Positions 1-4,642 of a DNA stretch of 6,101 bases are shown piece after piece. A program made the position numbers and the translations under genes. Every line of letters begins with the position of its first letter. Position 1 is the first letter of the stretch. The DNA comes from Candidatus Zhuqueibacterota bacterium (lineage in GTDB: Bacteria > Zhuqueibacterota > Zhuqueibacteria > Residuimicrobiales > Krinioviventaceae). The notes below the pieces were generated by a model. That model was not told where the DNA came from, did no database searches, and saw nothing but the letters and a program-made list of their open reading frames with translations. Location of the stretch: assembly GCA_003854995.1 (NCBI GenBank), contig RQOI01000053.1:1-6101 (forward strand), read 5' to 3'.

Positions 1-493
1 CCGCAATGGCGCGCGTCAGGGCGATGAGGCCGGACTTGGCCACGATGTAGGCGGCGCGTTTCGATTTCACTTCGATGGCGGCCAGAGCTGAAATGGTGAT
101 GATCTTGCCGCCTTTTGCCGCCATGTGCGCCAACGCGTGTTTGGCGCAGTAAAAGGCGGCGTTCAAGTTGAGGTCCATCATTCTCCGCCAATCCGGCACC
201 GCGATATCCTGCAGGTATTGCCCGCCCTGGTAGCCGCCAACGGTGTGGATGAGTATATCAACGGCGCCGAGCTGATGTTGAACGTCGATGAAGAGGCGTT
301 CGACGGCCTCTGCGTCCGTCACGTCAGCTGCAAATGTTTTCAGGCGCGGCGTTGTCGCCAATCCGGCCAGTCTCCCCGGGTCGCGCGCAACCGCCGCCAC
401 CCGGGCGCCTCGCCCTAAAAAACGGGCGGTCACGGCAGAGCCGAGCGCGCCCGTCGCGCCCGTGACCAGAACGATCTTTTCTTCGAACCGCAC
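1..493 (-). CDS. Short-chain dehydrogenase/reductase (SDR), C-terminus beyond window
   Basis: Probable cytoplasmic NAD(P)-dependent oxidoreductase with a Rossmann fold; the substrate is unknown. 164 residues are visible, and the family is usually 240-260 long, so roughly 80-90 are missing past base 1. Seen in order: TGATGALG cofactor-binding loop (residues 11-18), Arg37 at the end of the second strand (suggesting NADP, inference), ADVTD (56-60), HTVGGY in place of the usual NNAG (83-88), LNLN with the conserved Asn109, and the active-site YIVAK (Tyr149, Lys153). The residue 13 before Tyr, normally the catalytic Ser, is Ala136; Ser135 lies just before it. I chose the GTG at 491-493 because GAAAGGG ends 6 bases upstream of it; an in-frame ATG at 497-499 would touch that sequence directly and adds only two residues. 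It is the last visible gene of the exporter operon, which suggests co-transcription but not a shared function. SDR identity is very sure; the subfamily is not. Confidence 0.93.
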   Translation of the reverse strand, partial: MRFEEKIVLVTGATGALGSAVTARFLGRGARVAAVARDPGRLAGLATTPRLKTFAADVTDAEAVERLFIDVQHQLGAVDILIHTVGGYQGGQYLQDIAVPDWRRMMDLNLNAAFYCAKHALAHMAAKGGKIITISALAAIEVKSKRAAYIVAKSGLIALTRAIA

Positions 494-499
494 AGCCAT

Positions 500-506
500 C
501 CCTTTC
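500..506 (-). promoter_or_regulatory. Ribosome binding site of the SDR gene
   Basis: GAAAGGG on the minus strand lies in the short gap after the upstream exporter gene. It ends directly against the ATG at 497-499 but 6 bases before the in-frame GTG at 491-493, so it favours the GTG as the true start. Confidence 0.55.
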
Positions 507-515
507 AAATTTTTG

Positions 516-2285
516 TCATGCCGCTGCACCGCCAAACTGCAGCTGATAGAGGCGATAATAGACATCGCGCCTGGCCAACAGCTCTTCGTGCGTCCCCATC
601 TCACGGATGCGCCCTTTGTGCAGAACAATGATCCAGTCGACATTTTTGATCGTCGACAGGCGATGCGCGATGATGATCGAGGTGCGATGCTGCATGAGCG
701 CGCGGATCGCATCGCTGATCAGATGCTCGGTTTCAGTGTCCACACTCGATGTCGCTTCATCCAGAATGAGGATCTCGGGATCGTAGGCCAGCGCCCGCGC
801 GAACGAGAGCAGCTGCTTCTGACCGACGGACAAGTTGCTGCCGCGTTCGGTCAAGATATGCTTATAGTGATCGGCCAGCCTTTCGATGAAACGGTTGGCA
901 TTGACGCGACGGGCGGCTGTTTCAACCTCAAGATCAGAGATGGACGGATCTCCCAGCGTGATGTTGTGCTCGATGCTGCCGGAAAAGATGAACACATCCT
1001 GCAGAACCACGCCGAGCCGCGATCTCAACTCCTCTGCCGGAATGCGGGACGTGTCGATGTCATCGATAAAGATCTGTCCGGCTGTCGGTTCATACATGCG
1101 ATTGATCAGACTGATGATCGAGGTCTTGCCGGCGCCGGTTGCGCCGACAATGGCCACTTTTTCTCCGGGCTGGATGGTGAACGATATGTCCTGCAGGACG
1201 TAATCCTTGTTGTAGGCGAAGGAGACGTTTCTAAACTCGATTTTACCTTTGGCAGCGCCAAACTCGAGCGGCGAGCCAAAGCAAGATATCTGCTCCGGCT
1301 CATCCAGGAGTTTGAAGACGCGCTCGCCTGAGGCCATGGCCGCCTGCATCATGTTGTACTTGTCAGCGAGATCCTGCAGCGGCATGAAAAAGCGGCGTAT
1401 GTATTGCATAAAGGCCACCAGCACGCCAAGCGACAGAACATTGTCAAAAACCCGCAGCCCGCCATACCAGAAAATGAGCGCTGTGGACAGGGTCGCCAAA
1501 AAACTGATGACCGGGAAAAAATAGCTGCTGTAGCGCAGCGATTCCAGATTGGCTTTGCGATGGTCGTCATTCAGCTTTTCGAATCGCCGGTAATTTTCCT
1601 GCTCGCGATTGAAAAGCTGCACCGTCGCCATGCCGGATATGTTTTCCTGCAAAAAGCTGTTGATCCTCGCCAGTCGCGTCCGCGTCATTCGATAGGCCTC
1701 CCGAACTTTTTTACGAAACATATCGGTGGCCAGCAGCATGAACGGCAGCACAATGAGAGAGGCGAGCGCCAGCTGCCAATTGAGCATCAACATGACGATG
1801 GTGATGCCGATGAGCAGGATGACATCGCCCAGTATGGAGACGACGCCTTCCGATAACATCTCGTTCAGCGTTTCGACGTCATTGGTGACTCGCGTGACGA
1901 GGCGTCCGACCGGGTTCTTGTCAAAGAAGGAGAGCGGCAGCTTTTGCAGATGGGTGAAGATTTGCAGACGGATGTCATACATCACCTTCTGCCCCAGCTT
2001 GAGGCTGAGAAAATGATAGCTGTATTGACCGACCGCCTGGACGATGAGGATGACCAGGTAAAACATCACCAGGCGCACCAGGCCTGGGTAATCGCCGGCG
2101 CTGAGCTCCTCGTCGATCGCCAGCTTGAGAATGTAGGGGCCGGCCAGCTCTGCTGCCGATATCAGGAAGAGGACGCTGAACGACAACAGGGCAGCCCATT
2201 TGAAAGGCCAGAGAAATTTGAACAGCCGTCGCATCAATCGGCTGTCAAATGCTTTTCCGAGTATTTCTTCGTCAGGATAGTTCAA
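516..2285 (-). CDS. ABC exporter half-transporter, catalytic (Glu-bearing) subunit of a heterodimer
   Basis: 589 residues, the normal size for a type IV ABC exporter half with fused membrane and ATPase domains. The membrane domain spans about residues 20-320, with clear hydrophobic segments near 31-57, 68-92, 147-187 (two segments) and 254-292 (two). The ATPase domain has Walker A GATGAGKT (381-388), Q-loop Gln429, signature LSVGQ (485-489, Gly to Val), Walker B ILILDE with catalytic Glu510, D-loop SSVD (513-516) and switch His541. All catalytic residues are present; only the signature deviates. The start is TTG: GAGG lies 5 bases upstream, and the N-terminal stretch EEILGKAFDSRLMRR resembles related exporters, so the later in-frame Met18 is less likely. 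It begins 7 bases after the stop of its partner gene, implying co-transcription and probably translational coupling. Expected role: inner-membrane ATP-driven export of a hydrophobic drug, lipid or peptide; the substrate cannot be told. BmrD, TM288 and MdlB are the closest functional models. Confidence 0.96.
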   Translation of the reverse strand: MNYPDEEILGKAFDSRLMRRLFKFLWPFKWAALLSFSVLFLISAAELAGPYILKLAIDEELSAGDYPGLVRLVMFYLVILIVQAVGQYSYHFLSLKLGQKVMYDIRLQIFTHLQKLPLSFFDKNPVGRLVTRVTNDVETLNEMLSEGVVSILGDVILLIGITIVMLMLNWQLALASLIVLPFMLLATDMFRKKVREAYRMTRTRLARINSFLQENISGMATVQLFNREQENYRRFEKLNDDHRKANLESLRYSSYFFPVISFLATLSTALIFWYGGLRVFDNVLSLGVLVAFMQYIRRFFMPLQDLADKYNMMQAAMASGERVFKLLDEPEQISCFGSPLEFGAAKGKIEFRNVSFAYNKDYVLQDISFTIQPGEKVAIVGATGAGKTSIISLINRMYEPTAGQIFIDDIDTSRIPAEELRSRLGVVLQDVFIFSGSIEHNITLGDPSISDLEVETAARRVNANRFIERLADHYKHILTERGSNLSVGQKQLLSFARALAYDPEILILDEATSSVDTETEHLISDAIRALMQHRTSIIIAHRLSTIKNVDWIIVLHKGRIREMGTHEELLARRDVYYRLYQLQFGGAAA

Positions 2286-2290
2286 AAATG

Positions 2291-2294
2291 CCTC
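2291..2294 (-). promoter_or_regulatory. Ribosome binding site deciding a TTG start, overlapping the upstream stop
   Basis: GAGG on the minus strand uses the last two bases of the upstream TGA stop (2293-2295) and sits 5 bases before the TTG at 2283-2285. It supports TTG as start of the second exporter subunit and suggests that ribosomes finishing the first subunit reinitiate on the second. Confidence 0.55.
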
Positions 2295-4107
2295 AATTTA
2301 TTTCGCGCAATGTCTCTTCAAGTTTTTGCCGTTGGTGCATGTCAAAGTAGATGCCCTTGATATTCAGCAGCTGCTGATGCGTACCTTGTTCGGCGATGGC
2401 GCCATCCTGCAAAACAATGATGTGGTCCGCATCCCTGATGGTCGAGATCCGGTGCGCGACGATGATGGTCGTCCGCTCATGCATGATCGGTCGAATCGCG
2501 CGCAGGATTTCCTCCTCCGTATATGTGTCCACAGCCGAGAGCGCGTCATCGAGGATGAGGATTCGCGGCTGTTTCAGGATCGCGCGCGAGATGGAGGTGC
2601 GTTGTTTTTGCCCTCCGGACAGGGTGATGCCGCGCTCGCCGATGATGGTCTCCAGCCCGTCCGGAAATTGGTCTATATCCAGTGCGAGCTGTGATGCCGC
2701 CGCCGCCCTGATGAGGGCCTCCTGATCCTGTTCGACGACGCCGAAAGCGATATTGTCGGCGATCGAATCGGAAAAGAGGAAACTCTCCTGCTGCACAAAA
2801 CCGATGCTGTGCCGCAGGACCTGCAACGGAATCGTCCTGATGTCCACGCCATCGATGAGAATCTGCCCGGCCGTCGGCTCGTAGAGCCGCGGGATGAGGT
2901 GCACCAGCGTCGATTTGCCGGCGCCGGTCGCGCCGACGATCGCCAGCTTTTTGCCCTTTTGCACCTGTATTGAAATGTCCCTCAGGACTGCTTTTTCGGT
3001 TCCCGGATAGGTGAAAGAGACATTTTTAAATTCAATGGCGCCGCCGATATCGATCGCCGCCGCATCGTTCTCTTTGATGTCGACCGGCGCATTCAGCACC
3101 TCCTGCACCCGCTGCGCCGCGGCCAGGCCTCTCTGCCAGGTGTTGAGCAGAATGCCAACCGAGATCATCGGCCAGGCCAGCATGCCGACATAGGACAACA
3201 TGGCCACCAGTTGTCCCAGGGTTATCGAGCCGTCAATCACCTGCCGGCCGCCCAGCCAGATCACCGCAATCACGCCAAGACCCAGCAAGAATTCCAGCCA
3301 GGCGTGCAGAAAGGAATCGACGCGAGCCAATGATATGTTGCGCTTGATGTATTCGTCGCTCTCTCGCCTGAAGGCGTCGATCTCAAATTTTTCGCGCACA
3401 TACGATTTGATCACCCTGATGCCGGAAAAGTTTTCCTGCGCTCTGGAGGTGAGTGTTGATATCTGTTCCTGAATGAGATTGAAAAGCGCGTGGATTTTCC
3501 CAACCCGGCTGTAGACAATGAAGACGATCAACGGCAGCGGCGACAGCGCGACGAGCGTGAGCGGAATGCTGATGCGAAACATGAAATAGAGCGCAAAGAT
3601 GAACATCACCAGGGTGGAGCTGAACTGGATGATGGCGGGGCCGGTCAGCCGCCGGATGGCTGAAATATCGCTGGTGGCGCGCGACATGAGATCGCCGGTT
3701 TTATTGCGCTGAAAAAAATATTGCGACATTTTCTGCAAATGACGCAGATAGTCGTTCAGCATGTCGTACTCGACATGGCGAGAGATGCTGATGAGAAAGA
3801 CCCTCGACAGGATGCGCACGATGGCCAGCAGCGCGGCCACGATTGTCAGGGCGATGCCCAGCCAGAGCAGGACAGTTCCGGGCAGCATGTCGTCGGCAAA
3901 GAGAAAGCGATAGAGCGATGCGAGCTCGTACGGTTGGCCCGAGTGCGCTGTTCGGATAAAGTCGATCGCGTCTGCCGTGATGACGGGAATGATCGTTTGC
4001 AGATAGCTTGAAAAAATGATCGCTAACGTCCCGTAGATGACGAGGCGCCAGTATCTTTTCATATAGCTGTTGATAAAGTTGAAAGCAGATCTGTTTTCCG
4101 GCTTCAT
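2293..4107 (-). CDS. ABC exporter half-transporter, degenerate-site (Asp-bearing) subunit of a heterodimer
   Basis: 604 residues: a fused membrane domain (about 15-330) and ATPase domain (about 355-590). Hydrophobic segments are visible near 22-43, 76-105, 157-198 (two segments) and 268-320 (two). The ATPase domain has Walker A GATGAGKST (392-400), Q-loop Gln439, a perfect LSGGQ signature (496-500), Walker B ILILD followed by Asp521 where the catalytic Glu should be, D-loop SAVD (524-527) and His552. Glu-to-Asp in one half together with an altered signature in the partner is the hallmark of asymmetric exporters such as TM287/288 and BmrCD; the LDDALSAVD form and first-gene position also fit MdlA-type subunits. 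I chose the ATG at 4105-4107 because AAGGGG lies 4 bases upstream; an in-frame TTG at 4120-4122 would put that ribosome site inside the gene. First gene of the operon, directly downstream of a structured 535-base intergenic region. Substrate unknown; the family call is very sure. Confidence 0.96.
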   Translation of the reverse strand: MKPENRSAFNFINSYMKRYWRLVIYGTLAIIFSSYLQTIIPVITADAIDFIRTAHSGQPYELASLYRFLFADDMLPGTVLLWLGIALTIVAALLAIVRILSRVFLISISRHVEYDMLNDYLRHLQKMSQYFFQRNKTGDLMSRATSDISAIRRLTGPAIIQFSSTLVMFIFALYFMFRISIPLTLVALSPLPLIVFIVYSRVGKIHALFNLIQEQISTLTSRAQENFSGIRVIKSYVREKFEIDAFRRESDEYIKRNISLARVDSFLHAWLEFLLGLGVIAVIWLGGRQVIDGSITLGQLVAMLSYVGMLAWPMISVGILLNTWQRGLAAAQRVQEVLNAPVDIKENDAAAIDIGGAIEFKNVSFTYPGTEKAVLRDISIQVQKGKKLAIVGATGAGKSTLVHLIPRLYEPTAGQILIDGVDIRTIPLQVLRHSIGFVQQESFLFSDSIADNIAFGVVEQDQEALIRAAAASQLALDIDQFPDGLETIIGERGITLSGGQKQRTSISRAILKQPRILILDDALSAVDTYTEEEILRAIRPIMHERTTIIVAHRISTIRDADHIIVLQDGAIAEQGTHQQLLNIKGIYFDMHQRQKLEETLREIN

Positions 4108-4111
4108 GTAT

Positions 4112-4117
4112 CCCCTT
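4112..4117 (-). promoter_or_regulatory. Ribosome binding site of the first exporter gene
   Basis: AAGGGG on the minus strand, 4 bases before the ATG at 4105-4107. It is the strongest such site in the operon and decides the start against the upstream in-frame TTG at 4120-4122. Confidence 0.65.
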
Positions 4118-4137
4118 ATCAATTCATGATGGCCGGA

Positions 4138-4166
4138 AAATTACAAAAATTAATGGTAAAAGCCAA
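4138..4166 (-). promoter_or_regulatory. Possible promoter of the exporter-SDR operon
   Basis: On the minus strand TTGGCT (4161-4166) is followed after exactly 17 bases by TAATTT (4138-4143), in AT-rich DNA. A start point near 4131 would give a leader of about 25 bases containing the AAGGGG site. Matches to the sigma-70 consensus are only partial (4 of 6 and 3 of 6). A TATCTTTG further upstream (4205-4212) fits the Bacteroidota -7 box TAnnTTTG, but no TTTG stands at the right distance before it. Both assignments are tentative. Confidence 0.28.
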
Positions 4167-4260
4167 CTATTTCTGCACTACGTTGGAAAAAGGTCGGTTA
4201 CTGGCAAAGATACAAAAGATCGACGCAGCGCGGTCTTTGGCCGCAACTAAAAAAAGAGAA

Positions 4261-4298
4261 CACGAATTCTCACGAATGATACACGAATGACCACGAAT
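4261..4298. repeat. Four CACGAAT heptamers at helical-turn spacing
   Basis: CACGAAT starts at 4261, 4271, 4282 and 4292, a period of 10, 11 and 10 bases, so all copies face the same side of the helix. On the other strand it reads ATTCGTG. The heptamers are exact and the 3-4 base spacers differ. A fifth, shorter ACGAAT occurs at 4374-4379 inside a hairpin. The array lies about 155-190 bases upstream of the exporter start. It could be a cluster of protein binding sites or part of a dispersed intergenic repeat; the sequence alone does not decide. Confidence 0.8.
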
Positions 4299-4319
4299 TA
4301 GAAAATCAATCGCACGATC

Positions 4320-4384
4320 GCCCAGGACATCCGTCCTGGGCGGACAATAGAGCGGGATATTTATCCCACTCGGACGAATGTCCG
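4320..4384. repeat. Cluster of three short hairpins with 4-base loops (REP-like)
   Basis: Three adjacent inverted repeats, each drawable with a loop of exactly four bases. The first has arms GCCCAGGAC and GTCCTGGGC (4320-4328 and 4333-4341), loop ATCC, 9 perfect pairs. The second has arms GGGAT and ATCCC (4354-4358 and 4363-4367), loop ATTT. The third has arms CGGAC and GTCCG (4371-4375 and 4380-4384), loop GAAT. The first and third share the core GGAC-N4-GTCC. No T-tract follows on either strand, so they are not ordinary terminators. They look like repetitive extragenic palindromes, but copy number elsewhere in the genome is unknown. Confidence 0.65.
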
Positions 4385-4403
4385 TTTACATCTCCCATCC
4401 GGA

Positions 4404-4437
4404 ATATCCCGTAAGGGGCATATCCCGTAAGGGGCAT
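4404..4437. repeat. Tandem duplication of a 16-base palindromic unit
   Basis: The unit ATATCCCGTAAGGGGC occurs twice head to tail without any mismatch (4404-4419 and 4420-4435), with the first two bases of a third copy after it. Each unit has a small CCC-GTAA-GGG inverted repeat, again with a 4-base loop. ATATCCC is also the complement of the GGGATAT at 4354-4360, linking this duplication to the hairpin cluster just to the left. Confidence 0.8.
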
Positions 4438-4542
4438 GGTTATGCTGAATGATCGAGTTCTTTTCCTTCGAAAAGCTTTGCCAAAAAAAACACAATGTTG
4501 TGATTTGTAATACAGAGGAAATGCAGCGAAATCGGCCAATAT

Positions 4543-4568
4543 CTCTGTGCATCTCGGCGTGCTCTGTG
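4543..4568. repeat. Three CTCTGTG-like heptamers at 9-10 base spacing
   Basis: CTCTGTG (4543-4549), CTCGGCG (4553-4559, diverged) and CTCTGTG (4562-4568) follow one another at 10 and 9 bases. The layout resembles the CACGAAT array about 280 bases to the left, with a different heptamer whose GTG end faces the other way. It lies just past the terminator of the secreted-protein gene. Function unknown. Confidence 0.5.
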
Positions 4569-4584
4569 GTTGGCTTTAGAACTG

Positions 4585-4625
4585 AAAAAAAGCCGCCGCT
4601 CTGAATAACGAGCGGCGGCCTTTTT
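4585..4625 (-). terminator. Rho-independent terminator of the secreted-protein gene
   Basis: Perfect 10-pair GC-rich stem GCCGCCGCTC / GAGCGGCGGC (4592-4601 and 4610-4619) with an 8-base loop. On the minus strand it is followed by seven T (4585-4591) and starts 23 bases after the stop codon of the T9SS-cargo gene. On the plus strand five T (4621-4625) follow, so it could work both ways, though no plus-strand gene needs it. It separates the secreted-protein gene from the exporter operon. Confidence 0.9.
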
Positions 4626-4642
4626 CTGAGAGGAGAAGCAGA

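Larger units (their letters stand above)
4108..4642. other. Non-coding, structure-rich intergenic region
   Basis: No convincing gene is seen in these 535 bases on either strand. The short open frames here overlap one another, cross the hairpins or the terminator, and resemble no protein I know. Going left to right it holds the ribosome site and possible promoter of the exporter operon (4112-4166), an AT-rich stretch without recognised features (about 4167-4260), four CACGAAT repeats, hairpins, a 16-base tandem duplication, an isolated perfect hairpin (CTTTTC-CTTC-GAAAAG, 4460-4475), a run of eight A next to a short CACAA/TTGTG inverted repeat (4483-4502), three CTCTGTG-like repeats and the terminator of the secreted-protein gene. 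Confidence 0.75.

Noticed and set aside
288..1331. Long plus-strand open frame of 347 codons
   Set aside because: It lies opposite the SDR and exporter genes, which have clear family motifs; the plus-strand translation is arginine-rich and lacks recognisable motifs. It is a shadow frame of high-GC coding DNA.
4163..4186. CCAAC ... GTTGG inverted repeat overlapping the possible -35 box
   Set aside because: Only 5 pairs with a 14-base interior that does not pair. Such repeats are common by chance, so I do not call an operator.
4261..4437. Possible CRISPR array from the repeated short motifs
   Set aside because: Repeats are only 7 or 16 bases and spacers are 0-4 bases, with no cas gene nearby.
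4483..4502. CACAA/TTGTG inverted repeat followed on the minus strand by eight T
   Set aside because: The stem has 5 AT-rich pairs and only 2 loop bases, too weak for a terminator; a strong one already stands at 4585-4625.
4521..4604. Plus-strand 27-residue frame MQRNRPIS... with AGAGG just upstream
   Set aside because: The AGAGG is only 2 bases from the ATG, the frame crosses the CTCTGTG repeats and ends inside the terminator loop. Most likely chance.
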